A stretch of DNA of 64,000 nucleotides, taken from Prorocentrum cordatum (Eukaryota; Sar; Dinophyceae; Prorocentrales; Prorocentraceae). Position 1 is the stretch's first letter. Each line of letters starts with the position of its first letter. Position numbers and translations under genes: made by a program. The DNA is taken from NCBI GenBank assembly GCA_963575745.1, contig CAUYUJ010020759.1, positions 55,001 to 119,000 of the forward strand. The letters are read 5' to 3'. Below are positions 1-11,685 of the stretch, in pieces. Under the pieces are notes generated by a model. The model ran no database searches. It was given only the letters and a program-made list of their open reading frames with translations, and was not told where the DNA came from.

Positions 1-363
1 ACCCGTTAGTAAGTACCCGTTACGGTGCCGTTGAGGCCGCGGGCAGTGGGAGGGGCCGGGGAGCAATGGACTGCCAGCCGCCCTGGCACGAGGGAGACCC
101 CGGTGCTGGAAATCCGCACTTCGAGGGGCGCAGCGAGGGGCGCGAGGGGCAGGGAGGGGTTGGAAGCGTGGGAATGGGCACCAACACCAACACCGGGGGT
201 TGCCTCCACAGGAGGAAGATGATCCTGGACTTTGGTGTTGATGGTAATCGTTCGGCCACCTGGGAAGCCAGAATCTTTCGGCCACCCAGGAACCCTCGGT
301 GGAAGCACACCGCCGAGATTGGGGTTGGTGCGAACCTCTAGGCCTCCAAATGGGAACCATCTT

Positions 364-562
364 GAGCAGGGACCGACCGTCCTGGCATTCCTATAGTCAT
401 GCCACGAAATTTTCTTAGAGCCCAACAAAGTTCGAACAACAAAGCCCAGGTTCTTAGAACATGAACCCGATGTGCTAAAACATGACAATCCCAACCAACA
501 TGTGTTCTTAGAACATTATTCGGGGGGCCTATAGGCGAACCGGGACGCTTTGCCACTGCTTT
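364..562 (+). repeat. Dispersed repeat DR1, copy 1 (about 200 bp)
   Basis: Starts at GAGCAGGGACCGACCGTCC and ends at GGACGCTTTGCCACTGCTT. The same order of blocks recurs at 12272-12502 and 14728-14912. Inside are repeated TTCTTAGAACAT-type blocks, which can pair with each other. No coding potential is seen. It is probably a short non-autonomous element; no terminal inverted repeat or target duplication was recognised. Confidence 0.75.
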
Positions 563-674
563 ACCATCGCGAAGGGCCGCACGCCTGTGAGCAGCCCTCG
601 AGGTGCAGAAGGACATCGGCGCAACGCCCCGGCGGTTCGAAGGAAGCTATACACGGCACCTCCACCTCACAGAC

Positions 675-825
675 TCCTCCTCCTCCTCCTCCTCCTCCTC
701 CTCCTCCTCCTCCTCCTCCTCTTCCTGCACCTCCCCTCCTCCTCCTTCTCAACAGGGGCTCCTGCACCTGATCCTTTCCTCCTCCTCCTCCTCCTCCTCC
801 TCCTCCTCCTCCTCCTCCTCTTCAA
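675..825. repeat. TCC microsatellite (two blocks)
   Basis: Two nearly pure (TCC)n blocks (about 675-722 and 777-823) are separated by about 55 bp of unique sequence. Long open frames across this tract on either strand encode only Ser, Leu, Pro, Gly, Arg or Glu homopolymers and are not treated as genes. Confidence 0.95.
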
Positions 826-1007
826 CCCACTCCCGCCTCTCCTCTTCTGCCTCTGCGCCTCCCTATCCAACCCCCCCGCCGCCGCCCCCCCCGCCCCCCC
901 CCAGCGCCGGCGAGGACGCCGCGGCCTCGACGGCCCAGGGCCAGCGCGGTGCGTCGATCGGCGTGGCCGCCGCCGCTGCACGGTTTCCCCCGGGGCCGAA
1001 GGCGACC

Positions 1008-1345
1008 GGAGGAGGAGGAGGAGGAGGAGGCGGAGGAGGAGAAGGAGGAGGAGGAGGAGGTGGTGGAGGAGGGGGAGGGAGAGGAGGAAAAGAGGAGAAA
1101 ACTGGAGGAGGAGGAGGATGAGGAGGAGGAGGAGGAGGAGGGGGAGGGGGGAAGAGGAGCAGGAGGAGGAGGAGGGAGGAGGAGGAGGAGGAGGGAGGAG
1201 GAGGAGGAGGAGGAGGCGGAGGAGGAGAAGGGGAGGAGGAGGAGGAGGGAGGAAGAGGGAGGAGGAGGAGGAGGAGGAGGAGGGGGAGGAGGAGGAGGAG
1301 GAGGAGGAGGAGGAGGAGGAGGGGGAGGAGGGGGAGGAGGAGGAC
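1008..1345. repeat. GGA-rich microsatellite, degenerate
   Basis: About 340 bp of (GGA)n with frequent GGGGGA and GAAG interruptions on the plus strand. The orientation is opposite to the TCC tracts on both sides. Confidence 0.95.
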
Positions 1346-1462
1346 GGGTCGCTGTTAAGCCCTTCGGTCCACCCTCCGCCCCCCCCGTCGTCAGCGCGCG
1401 GGCTGGCGAGAGAGATTGAGGAGCGGAATGGGGGTCGAGAGGGTGCCGCACCCGGGAGGCCA

Positions 1463-1570
1463 CCGGGCCTTCTCGCGGCTGTTCTCCTTGTGCTCGTCCA
1501 GGGCAGTCTTCGACATGCGCGCGAAGCTGCCCTCGCCCATCGACGTCGGCACGCCCAGGATGTACGGCCT
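1463..1570 (-). CDS. Candidate exon fragment, unidentified protein
   Basis: One minus-strand frame reads as ordinary, compositionally mixed protein (for example GVPTSMGEGSFARMSKTAL, then DEHKENSREKAR). Nearly every codon ends in G or C, as is usual for dinoflagellate nuclear exons. The fragment is bounded by a TCC tract at 1569-1685 and becomes proline- and serine-rich past about 1463, where GT or GC splice donors are possible (CCCGGTGGCC). No family is recognised. It could be a real short exon, a pseudogene piece, or chance codon bias in GC-rich DNA. Neighbouring exons were not found within the next few kilobases. Confidence 0.35.
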
Positions 1571-1685
1571 GCCTCCTCCTCCTCCTCCGCCTCCTCCGCC
1601 TCCTCCTCCCCATCCACTTATGCTTACTCGTCCAAATCCGCATCTCCCCCTTTGTCCTCCTCCTCCTCCTCCTCCTCCTCCGCAG
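1569..1685. repeat. TCC microsatellite, two blocks
   Basis: (TCC)n at about 1569-1610 and 1656-1682, followed by a short (GCA)n. It borders the candidate exon at 1463-1570. Confidence 0.9.
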
Positions 1686-2097
1686 CAGCAGCAGCAACAA
1701 TACCAACATCCTCTGTGTCGTCGTCTTGTGTTACAGGTCCCGCCCCTGATCAAATCATCATGACAAAGCGTTTGATCAACGAACCGTGCAAACAACTAAC
1801 ACGTACTACTACAATACGTACTGCAACAGAGGGAACATAAACACACCAATATTTCCACATGAACACTGCACAATAAGAACCGTGATTCCATACAATAAAA
1901 ACAGTTTTCACCATACGCTGGGGATGTACACCGAGCTCAAGCAGCAATAGCACGCATCACCAGCATGTACTTGTACTACCCACAAGGTCAAGTGGGCATG
2001 GCGCTGACACTCGTTAGCAACATACACAAAGAAGCTGCAACGCATCAAAGGCACACATCGGCACATACATCACTACCACACACTGCTACCAAACATG

Positions 2098-2262
2098 TCA
2101 GCTACCCTGCTCTACCCGACTCCACTCCTACTCTGCTCTGCCCTACTCTACTCCGAATGTAGACTGAGTATCTTCTTACTGTACTCTGATCTACTCTGCT
2201 CGATTCAACCCGACTCTGTTTTGGCATCTACCCTACTCTACTCTGCTCTACCGAGCCCAGCC
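2098..2262. repeat. CTACTC/CTGCTC pentamer-hexamer repeat
   Basis: Degenerate tandem CTACTCTGCTC-type units. A larger tract of the same sequence on the same strand lies at 10850-11440, on the far side of the mirror-image array. Confidence 0.8.
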
Positions 2263-2459
2263 GTACCATGACAGATTTCCCCGAACAATGCTTGCACTTA
2301 GGGGTTCCTGCTCCTGCTCCTGCTCTAAGAGAAACTGGGCCTGTTTGTCGGTTTGCCGGCCGTAATGTCGCCGTCGCCGCCCCGTCGCCACCCGTCGTCT
2401 GGGCCTGTCTGTCGGTCGCCGGGCTTGCAGCCGCCGTCACGACCCCGTCGTCGCCACAT

Positions 2460-2755
2460 AGGTTGCTCCACATAGATCGCACAACGCGGGTTGCACAATA
2501 TCGGCCGCATCACATATATTGCACAACACCGGTTGCCCAACGTACGTTGCACAACATAGGTAGCATCACGTAGATGGCGCGGGACCCCAAACCGTGCGTC
2601 CATAGAAGTCGGTGCTCTTCCATCTATGCAGAGCAAACAGTGGGGCGCAATGTATGTGACGCAATCTATGTTATGCACCTGAATTACCTTGCGCAATCTG
2701 CGTTGTGCATTCTAGGTGGTGCTATTTACGGTAGGCAATATATGTGGTGCAATCC
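2460..2755. repeat. GCACAAC-type short repeats bordering the array
   Basis: Degenerate repeats of TTGCACAACATAGGT-like words spaced by 10-20 bp. The same words border the other units at 4030-4110, 6886-6995 and 9725-9880, so they mark unit junctions of the 2.7-9.7 kb array. Confidence 0.65.
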
Positions 2756-2760
2756 ACTCT

Positions 2761-4018
2761 GCTGAACTTGAAGTCGTCATCTCCACTGCTCGCGCAAACA
2801 TCCCACCCACCCACCCGCAACTTGGTTTGCAAAACCTTTTAAGACCGACTACGACGTCGCCGACGACAAGGACTAGGACGACACCGACGACGTCTCCGAC
2901 GACTTCGACGACGACAACGACGTCGTCGCCGACGACGACGAAGACGACGACGACGACGCCAACGAAGGCGACGACGAGGGAGGAGGAAGGACGACGACGG
3001 CGCCAACAACGACAACGACGACAACGACGAGGGAGGAGGGAGGACGGCGACGACGCGAACGAAGACGAAGGAGGAAGGACGGCGACGCCGACGACGACAA
3101 CGACGAGGGAGGAGGGAAGACGACGACGACAACGACGACGACGACGGCGACGAAATAGGAGGGACGACGACGAGACGCCGACGACGGACGACGACGACGA
3201 CGTGGGAGGAGGAGGAAGGACGACCACGGCGACAACGACGACGGAAACGACCACGACGCCAAAGAGGACGACGACGACGAACACGAGAAAAGACAGAGGA
3301 CGACGTAGGCGACGACGACAACGACGACGCGGGAGGAGGGAGGACGGCGACGACGACGACGACGCAAGAGTGCGCGCGCACGCTTTTGTTGAAAATCCGT
3401 GTTGCGAAACCGTGGGTTTGTGTATGTTTTTTGGACGCACGGTTTTGACATCCTTCCGAAACCGATAGGTTTTGAAGGTTTTCGGCATACGCGCGCGACG
3501 ACGCGCGCGTCTGAACTTCGTCCCATTTGTTGCAGGGGATTCTCGCGACGGCACACGCGCAAGGGCGTTCGACTGATTTCGACATGCGCGCGCGCGAAGC
3601 CCGTTTGGTAGCATGTTGTGAAAATGTTGAAAAACCTATGGTTTTCTGAAGATTTCGCAAGAGCTCGCCCTGAAGCTTTTTTGGCAGATCCGTGTTGCGA
3701 AACCATGTGTTTTTGTATGTGTTTTTGGAAATTCGATTGCGAAATCCTTCCGGCACCGAAGGTTTTTGAAGGATTTCGGCATGCGAGCGCGACGGCGCGC
3801 GCGTGCGCACTTCGTCCCAGTTTTTGCAAAGGGATTCGTGAAAAAGTGCTATGTTAGAACAAAAAATGTCCAGGGGGGGGAGCCCGGCCTGCCTGGGATG
3901 GTACGATTTCATATTTAAGATGGACGAGTGTGCAGAAAATATATGAAATCATACTATCCCAGGGGGAAGCGGTAAGTCCGGGGGGGGGGTCGAGTCTATT
4001 CTCTTTTTCGAAAGGAAC
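2761..4018 (-). repeat. Array unit A, copy 1 (inverted)
   Basis: Read on the minus strand, this segment matches 7005-8236 and 8252-9712 in block order. The order is an AAGAGAATGGACTC-type start, a GCGCGCG-rich middle, a long (GTC)n tract and a terminal GGTTTGCAAA...GCGCGAGCAGTGGAG junction motif. The GAC tract occupies about 2845-3365. Long open frames over the tract are low-complexity artefacts. Confidence 0.8.
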
Positions 4019-4112
4019 ACCCATATGACGCAACCAGTGTGGACCAAGCATGGGGCGCAACCTTCGTGTTGTTATCTAGGTGGTGCAGTCGATGTGCTGC
4101 ATGTTATGTGGT

Positions 4113-4418
4113 TAATCTTGGAGTTGGCAGTTCCACTGCTCGCGCAATCATCCCGCCCACCCTCCCGCAATTAGGTTGCAAAACCCAGGCGGTGGCGATT
4201 GCATGACTGCTTGGTGTTGGCTAGTGCATCTCTGAGGCCGAACTATCGTGCGCGCGGTCGTGCGCAAAGCGGCTGGCTAGTTTGGCGCGACCGACGCGCC
4301 CACAGCGGCGCTGACCGCTGCGCACTTCCCAATGCGTGTCGCACGCCGCGCTGACGTTTGGGCACTTCCGTGCGAGTCTGTGATGTGGGCGGGGTATCAT
4401 GGTGACGTCGACAATGGC

Positions 4419-4450
<32 letters not shown>

Positions 4451-4459
4451 AGTAGCGAC

Positions 4460-4525
<66 letters not shown>

Positions 4526-5100
4526 AGTAGCGACGATGATGACGATGATGGCGATTGACGGCAGCAAGGCCAATAACGGCGCCGATGCTGATCACGCCGA
4601 TGACGATGATGGTGTCCTCGCGTCGTTGGCGGTGTTGGAAAAATGTTGACACGCGCACGCGGTCGGCGCGCGCGAGGGATCGTGCCCCCCAACACGCGCG
4701 CAAGGGCGCTCGAATGATTTCGACATGCGCGCGCGATGAGGCCGGTGTGGTCGAATTGGGTGAACGGGTGGTGCGTCCTTTTTTTGCCGAGAACATGGTT
4801 TTCTGTAAAACTCGCAATAGCGCGGACGCTGAACTGTTCTGGGGAATTGATGCCGCAAGACCAAATAATCCAATTAGTGCCGCAAGACCACATCCTGACG
4901 AGACCTTAGGTCCATCAAAGGGTTCGGCATGCGCGCGACGACGCGCGCGTGTATTTCGTCTACTTTGTTGCAAGGGGTTCCTGAAACTGTATACTGTTAA
5001 GGCACGAGCGCGCAAATTATCTGTTGCAAAGGATGGCGGGGAAGGGTCGATCCCACTTGGGCTGGGACGGTTCGGACTCATGCTTCAGATGAACGGCGGG
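4113..5100 (-). repeat. Array unit B, copy 1
   Basis: Opens with the inverted junction motif (CTCGCGCAATCATCCC), then a GGCGCGACCGACGCG block, an (ATG)n microsatellite at about 4419-4549 and a GCCGATGCTGAT...GGTGTCCTCGCGTCG block. The same blocks occur in direct order from 5209 and inverted at about 5950-6893. Confidence 0.75.
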
Positions 5101-5208
5101 GCAGACTTGTACGCAAACTGCAATGCAACAGGGCGGGCGGGAACTCCAGTGGGGGGGATCCTAATTCCCTTCTGTAAGAGAAAGCTTTCCTTGCCGAACT
5201 TGGATTTG

Positions 5209-5610
5209 AGAGATTTACACTGCTCGCGCAATCATCCCACCCACCCATCTGGAACTCGGTTTGCAAAGCCCCTGCTGTGGGGATTGCGAGGACTGCTCGG
5301 CGCTTGATTGCGCATCGCGGCAGCCGCGCTAGCGCGCGCATGCCCGCGCGCGGAACGTCAAGCAAATATGGCGCGACCGACGCGGCCGCGGTGGCGCTGA
5401 CCACTGGGGACTTCCCAGCGCGTCTCGCAGGCCGCGCTTACGCGCGGGCGCTTCAGCGCGAGTCGGGGACACGGGCGGGCGCGGTATCATGGCGACGCTG
5501 GCAACGACAGACAAAAATGATGATAGTAGCGACGCTAGCGACGATAATGACAATGCCGACGGCAAGGTCAGAAAAGGCTCCGATGACGATGATAATTTTG
5601 GAAGGATTTC
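5209..5610 (-). repeat. Array unit B, copy 2 (partial)
   Basis: Repeats the CTCGCGCAATCATCCC junction, the GGCGCGACCGACGCGG block and the ATCATGGCGACGCTGG block of copy 1 in direct orientation. Its ATG tract is reduced to scattered GATGATAG words. Homology fades after about 5610. Confidence 0.7.
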
Positions 5611-5949
5611 AGCATGCCCCCGCGGAGGTAGGTTGCCGCCATGGTATAACTTGGGACGGATGCGTGGTTCGACAAGGATCGTGCCCCCCCCCCCCCACAG
5701 CAGGAGCGCAGGGGCGTTGTTTTTTCCTCCCCTCCGCGCGCTCGGTTCGCAGGCGCGCTGGCTGCGTCGTCCGCCTCCCCCAAGGGCCCCCTGGGGCAGT
5801 TCAGCGCCCGCCTGGGCCCGGGCCCGCCCCGCAGACCAGGCGCAATGCAGCGGCCTGGCTCAGCGTAGTGCCCAGGTCCGGGCAGCAGCCCCGTCCGGGT
5901 CCAGGGGTGTTCGACTGATTCTGGCATGTGCCCGCGAGGGGGCTGCTCG

Positions 5950-6893
5950 GTCACCCGTGACACCTTGGGAAGACAACTGTTTGCAACGATTCGCGCGGAC
6001 GCGCGCAGACTTGTTTGAACAACCGCCATGTTCAAAATCATGTGAACGAAACCTAAACGTGCTTGAAAGATGTCGGCATGCGCGCGCGCTCTCCCTCGAA
6101 TTCTTCGGAGAAAACGCATGTCTCAATATGTTATCAAATGCCATCAACTGGGTTTTTGCACGCGCGTGCCGAAATCGTTCGATCGCCCCTCCGCGCGTTC
6201 TGGGAAGGGGGCGCGACCCTGTTAAATAATACCATGCTGGCCACTCGCGCGCGTCATCCGCCTTCCAAAGTTATCGTCGCCGACGTGAGGACACCATCAT
6301 CCCCATCTGCGTCATCAGCATCAGCGCCGTCTTTGCCCTTCCCGTCGTCAATGTCATCACCCGCGTCGCTACTACTGGGAACAAAGAAAAGCGACACCAA
6401 CATCACCAGGGCTCGGAGATGCCAGGAAGCAAAGGGGGTCTCCCTGGTGGTGTGGTCCCCCCCTCTCGCTCGAGGCATCCCCAGCTCCAGCTCTGGGAGG
6501 CACCGTGGACCTCGTGGCTGGCGGTGGCCCCCCTTGGTGGTGTTGGTGCCGCTCCTCTCCATCCGATGCTGCCATCATCGTGTCTGCCCTTGTTGGCGTA
6601 GCCATACAATCGGGCCCGACCACGGCACCGACTCGAACTGAAATGCCCGCGCGTCAAACGCGCTGGGGAGGCCCAAGCGGTCAACGCCACCGCGGCCGCG
6701 TCAAACGCGCCAGACTAGCGACCGCTCCGCGCGCGAGCCTGCGCACGCCAGCGCGGCCGCGGCGATGCGCCAGCCAGCGCCAAGTAGTCATCGCAATAGC
6801 CGCGGCATGGGCGTCGCAAGCCAACTTGCGGGGCGGTGGGGGGATGATTGCGCGAGCAGTGGAGTTGTCAGCTTCAAGTTTGGCAGGGCGAAT
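5950..6893 (+). repeat. Array unit B, copy 3 (inverted relative to copies 1 and 2)
   Basis: Its reverse complement matches 4113-5100. The GATTGCGCGAGCAGTGGAG junction lies at about 6844-6862, the GCGGCCGCG block near 6700, and the complement of the GATGATGGTGTCCTC block near 6285-6345. A dispersed-repeat GCGCGCG segment lies near 6070-6250. Confidence 0.7.
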
Positions 6894-7004
6894 TGCACCA
6901 CATAGATTGCACAGCCTAGTTTGCACAGCATATCTTGCACTTCCTTAGTGGCAGCATGGACTTGTACATCATCTATTGCACAACATAGGTCGCACATCAT
7001 TGAT

Positions 7005-8236
7005 TCTCCTAAAGACAAAATAGGATATACCCCCCCCTACCACCGGCGATGTTGGCACCCCTTTCGGGTATGTAAATCCAATATGATTCTGACCACATGT
7101 CCATCCTAAATATGAACGTACACTACCCCAGGCCGGCCGGTATCCCCCCTGAGGTTTTTTGTTTGGAAAAAACACTACGCGATGATATTTGATGTTCTAA
7201 CATAGCACTTGTCCGCAAATCCCTTGCAACAAAAAGCTACGAAGTGCACACGCGCGCGTCGTCGCGCGCGCATGCCGAAATCCTTCAAAAACCTTCCGTA
7301 CCGGAAAGATTTCGCAATCGAGCTTCCAAACAAAACATAGAACAAACACAGGGTTCCGCAACACGGATTCGCCAAAAAAACTCCGCGCGAGCTTTGGCGA
7401 ACTCTTAAGAAAACCATCGGTTTTTCAAGATACTCACAAAATGCTACAAAACGGGCTTCGCGCGCGCGCATGTCGAAATCTGTCGAACGCCCTTGCGCGT
7501 GTGCCGTCGCGAGAATCCTCTGCAAAAAACAGGACGGTGTGCAGACGCGCGCGTCGTCGCGCGCGTATGCCGAAACCTTCAAAACCCATCGGTTTCGGAA
7601 GGATTTCAAAACCGTGCGTCCAAACAACCTACAAAAACCCAAGGTTTCGCAACACGGATTCTCAACAAAAGCGTGCGCGCGCGCTCTTGCGTCGTCGTCG
7701 TCGTCGTCGTCGCCGTCCTCCCTCCTCCCGCGTCGTCGTCGTCGTCTACGTCGTCCTCTTTGGCGTCGTGGTCGTTTCCGTCGTCGTTGTCGCCGTGGTC
7801 GTCCTTCCTCCTCCTCCCTCGTCGTTGTCGTCGTCCGTCGTCGGCGTCTCGTCGTCGTCGTCGTCGTCGTCATTGTCGTCGTCGTCTTCCCTCCTCCCTC
7901 GTCGTTGTCGTCGTCGGCGTCGCCGTCCTTCCTCTTTCTTCGTCGTTCGCGTCGTCGCCGTCCTCCCTCCTCCCTCTTCGTTGTCGTCGCTGTCGTCGTT
8001 GTCGCCGTCGTCGTCCTTCCTCCTCCCTCGTCGTCGTCTTCGTTGGCGTCGTCGTCGTCGTTTTCGTCGTCGGCGTCGTTGTCGTCGTCGAAGTCGTCGG
8101 AGACGTCGTCGGTGTCGCCGTAGTCGTTGCCGTCGGTGTCGTCGCAGTCGGTCTCAAGAGGTTTTGCAAACCAAGTTGCTGGTGGGTGGGTGGGATGTTT
8201 GCGCGAGCAGTGGAGATGACGATTTCAAGTTCAGCA
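7005..8236 (+). repeat. Array unit A, copy 2
   Basis: Forward copy of unit A with GCGCGCG-rich blocks at about 7240-7680, a (CGT)n tract at about 7688-8150 and the GCGCGAGCAGTGGAG junction near 8202. It is the inverse of 2761-4018. Confidence 0.8.
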
Positions 8237-8251
8237 AAGTGCATTCTTCTT

Positions 8252-8399
8252 GCTAAAAAGAGAATGGACTCTACCCCCTCCCGGACTTATCGCTTCCCCT
8301 TGGGATAATATGATTTCATAGATGCTGTGCACATTCGTCCATCCTAAATATGAAATCGCACCATCCCAGGCAGGCCGGGTTCCCCCCCTGAGGTTCCCT

Positions 8400-8433
<34 letters not shown>

Positions 8434-9143
8434 ATGCGGTGACATGTGACATGTTTTGTTCTCATGTAGCAGTTGCTCACGAATCCCTTGGAAAACATGG
8501 GACGAAGTGCGCACGCGCGCGTCGGAGCGCGCGCATGCCGATATCCGTCAAAAACCGTCGGTGCCGGAAGGATTTCGCAATCGAGTTTCCAAACAAACAT
8601 ACAATAACACAGGGTTTCGCAACACTGATTTGCTAAAAAAGCTTCCGCGCGAGCTCTTGCGAAATCTTAAGAAAACCATGGTTTGAAAAAAAAACAAAAA
8701 ATGCTACCAAACGGGCTTCGCGCGCGCGCATGTCGAAATCTGTCGAACGCCCTTGCGCGTGTGCCGTCGCGAGAATCCTCGCAACAAATGAGACGAAGTG
8801 CAGACGCGCGCGTCGTCGCGGGCGTATGCCGAAAACCTTCAAAACCCATCGGTTTCGGAACGATGTCAAAATCGTGCGTCCAAAAAACGTACAAACACCC
8901 TAGGTTTCGCAACACGGATTTTCAACAAAAGCGTGCGCGCAAGCGCGTTCTTGCGTCGTCGTCGTCGTCGACGTCCTCCCTCGTCGTCGTCGCCGTCGTC
9001 GTCGTCGCCGTCGTCGTCTTCTGTCTTTCCTCGTCGTCGTCGTCTTGGCGTCGTCGTCGCTTCCGTCGTCGTTGTCGCCGTGGTTTTCCTTCCTCCCTCG
9101 TCGTCTTCGTCGACGTCTCGTCGTTGTTCCTCCTATTTCGTCG

Positions 9144-9180
<37 letters not shown>

Positions 9181-9712
9181 GGTCTTCACTCCTCCCTTGT
9201 CGTTATCCTCATCCCTCGTCGTCGTCGTCGTCCGTCGTCGGCGTCTCGTCGTCGCCCCCCATATTTCGTCGCCGTCGTCGTCGTCTTCGTCGTCGATGTC
9301 GTCGTCGTCGTGGTCTTCCCTCCTCCCTCGTCGTTGTCGTCGTCGGCGTCGCCGTCCTTCCTCCTTCGTCGTTCGCGTCGTCGCCGTCTTCCCTCCTCCA
9401 TCGTTGTCGTCGTTGTCGCCGTCGTTGTTTTTTCTCCTCCCTCGTCGTCGTCTCCGTTGGCGACGTCGTCGTCGTGTTCGTCGTCGGCGTCGGCGTCGTC
9501 GTCGTCTTCGTCGACGTCGACGTCGGCGGTGTCGTCGTAGTCGGTGTCTGCGGCGCCGTCGTCGACATTGTCGCTGTCGTAGTCGGCGTCGGTGTCGTGG
9601 CCAAGTGCCATGTGGTACCTACCGTCACGGTCTTGTCTTAAGAAGTCTTGCGACCAAGTTGCGGGTGGGAGGGTGGGATGTTTGCACGAGCAGTAGAGAG
9701 GACAGTTTCAAG
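8252..9712 (+). repeat. Array unit A, copy 3, with a 29-nt poly-A run
   Basis: Tandem neighbour of copy 2 in the same orientation. It differs by an A29 homopolymer at 8403-8431, placed where copies 1 and 2 have only a few A residues. The (CGT)n tract runs about 8952-9600. The final junction motif is diverged (TTTGCACGAGCAGTAGAG). Confidence 0.8.
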
Positions 9713-9724
9713 ACGGTCAAAGCG

Positions 9725-9880
9725 ATTTGCACCACAAAGATGGTACCACACATGTTGCCCTACACGAGTGCGCACCTGTGACTGCACACTATAGACTGCA
9801 CCACACATATTGCACCGCATAGGATGCACCCCATACATTGTAGCACGTAGATTGCACAACATAACTTGCACCACATATTT
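9725..9880. repeat. GCACCACA/GCACAAC short repeats, right border
   Basis: TTGCACCACATA- and TTGCACAACATA-type words, matching the left border at 2460-2755. Between here and 10168 I see only CTACTC-like words and no gene. Confidence 0.6.
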
Positions 9881-10168
9881 TGGTCAACAAGTTTTGCTCC
9901 ACTTGGGTATCACCACGTATGTTGTCAATAACACACTGTTTGAGGCCCACGCTGGCTAGCACATCGTATCCACTCTACAATACTCGACTCTACTCCGACC
10001 CTATCCTTATTCCTTATTAGAATCTATTCCTACTCCCCCCTCAGGCCGGCAGATAGCGGGCGCATCCGGGTGGTCCCATCCTAACCTGTAAAAAACAAGA
10101 CAAAATCAACATGTTTCTTATTTTTTCCTCTCGACATGGACGTCCTGTCGTCCACGGCGATAATCCAT

Positions 10169-10288
10169 TGCAAAAAATACCACAAAGAGCACACGCGCGC
10201 GTTCATGTCAGAATCCTACCGAACACCGTGTGTTTGCAAGCATTTCAACATAAAAACATCAAAAACCCAATGTTTTTTTTTCACAAAA
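10169..10288. repeat. 120-bp direct repeat, copy 1 (GCGCGCG-core family)
   Basis: Begins TGCAAAAAATACCACAAAG and ends in a poly-T/ACAAAAA stretch. It is repeated nearly exactly at 10435-10551. The CATAAAAACATCAAAAACCC block is the reverse complement of a block recurring at 57550-57575 and 58095-58125. Confidence 0.85.
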
Positions 10289-10434
10289 AATTGTACAAAT
10301 TTCCCGCCCGGGCTCTCTTGCTGAAATCATAGGAAAACCATAGGAATCTTAAGAATTCGGTCAAATCCAGCGATTTCACGTCATCGCGCGGTGCACTCGC
10401 GATGCTCTGTCATGCACCCAGGCCGCGAATCCTG

Positions 10435-10551
10435 TGCAAAAAATACCACAAAGAGCACACTCGCGCGTTCATGTCAGAATCCTACCGAACACCGTGTGTT
10501 TGCAAGCATTTCAACATAAAAACATCAAAAACCCAATGCTTTTTCACAAAA
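10435..10551. repeat. 120-bp direct repeat, copy 2
   Basis: Second copy of the 10169-10288 repeat, with one base change in the ACACGCGCGCG block and a shorter T run. Confidence 0.85.
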
Positions 10552-10849
10552 ATGCTTTGGGGTGTCCTGTCAGACCGTCGGGCTTCCTCCGGCCACCTCT
10601 GGCTTCCTGCGGTGTACCGGGCCATTCTCGACTCGTCTGGCAATGCGTGCGCGGCATTCAACACGCGCTCGCCAGTTCCCGTCGGCAACCGCCATCGCGG
10701 CCGCATCAGCTGTACCAAACCGGCTGGCCGGTGTGACTTCGGCCCCCAGTTGTGCCAGCTTTGCTTCTTATGTTGTGGGAGGGCGGGTGGGACTGGGCAT
10801 GCCATGCTTGACTCGCTCGAGCTGGCTAGCTTGACTCCTACTTCCTACT

Positions 10850-11440
10850 CCTACTTCCTACTCTAGTCTTCCGTGGTAGTCCATCTCCTCCACACTGCGC
10901 TGCCCTAGTCTACTCTACTCTGCCCGACTGTACTCCACACTACTAGTATACCCGACGCGAATCTCATCTACCCGATCCGATTACACCATCTACCCTACTC
11001 AACTCCCTTCTACGCTACCCTACCCTGCTCTACCCTACCGTACTCGATTCTACCCTAACCTACTCGACTATAAAACAAATCTACTTCACGCGTTTCCTGC
11101 TCCATTATATGATCATATATTCTACTATACTCTGCTCTACTCTACTCGAAGCCAACCTGATCTACTCTGCTCTGCCCTGCTCTGCTCTACTCCTGCTATT
11201 CTCTACATTAGTTCAGCGTCCTCTCAACTACTCGAATCTGCTCTACTCCGATCTAATGTACACTACTCTACTGTGCCCGAATATACTCGTATCTATCCTC
11301 CTCTATCCTACCCTACTTGACCCTACTCTAACCTGACCAACTCAGGTCTGTTCGACTGCGGTTATACTCCAATGTATTCTCTACTCTACTCAAGTCATCT
11401 CTACTCTTCTCTACTCTACTTTATTCATCTACTATTTTCC
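10850..11440. repeat. CTACTC-type satellite tract
   Basis: About 590 bp of degenerate tandem CTACTCTGCTC/CTACCC words with no open coding signal. Related to 2098-2262. Confidence 0.85.
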
Positions 11441-11451
11441 ATTATGCTGAG

Positions 11452-11565
11452 AGTCATTGCAATAGCAAAGGAAGGCAGTGCAATAGCAGAGGAAGCAATT
11501 GCAATAGCAGGGTAGGCGTTATTATAGCAGAGGACGCAATTGCAATAGCAGCGGAGGGCATTACA
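11452..11565. repeat. GCAATAGCAGAGGA tandem repeat (about 28-31 bp, roughly 4 units)
   Basis: Units of ATTGCAATAGCAGRGGA with short variable spacers. One unit reads TATTATAGCAGAGGAC. Confidence 0.8.
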
Positions 11566-11685
11566 CTAGATCGTGTGGGGCGACAAAGGTGGACACGTGC
11601 GTCAGTTCTCTACGGCTTGAACTACGACTCCTGCAGCCAAGCCTATGTTAGGGGAACGAGAAGTGGCATGAACATGACAACTCAG

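Noticed and set aside
587-1840. Long plus-strand frame of 417 codons, and overlapping frames of 295-316 codons on the other strand
   Set aside because: Almost entirely homopolymeric Leu, Ser, Pro, Arg, Glu and Gly from TCC/GGA repeats; stops are simply absent in such tracts.
2712-3912. Frames of 250-357 codons rich in Thr/Asp/Arg or Val/Ser/Arg
   Set aside because: Products of the GAC/GTC microsatellite in array unit A; the same artefact appears at 7441-8308 and 8683-9781.
8403-8431. A29 run as a retrotransposon poly-A tail
   Set aside because: Homologous array-unit sequence continues on both sides; no retroelement sequence precedes it on either strand.
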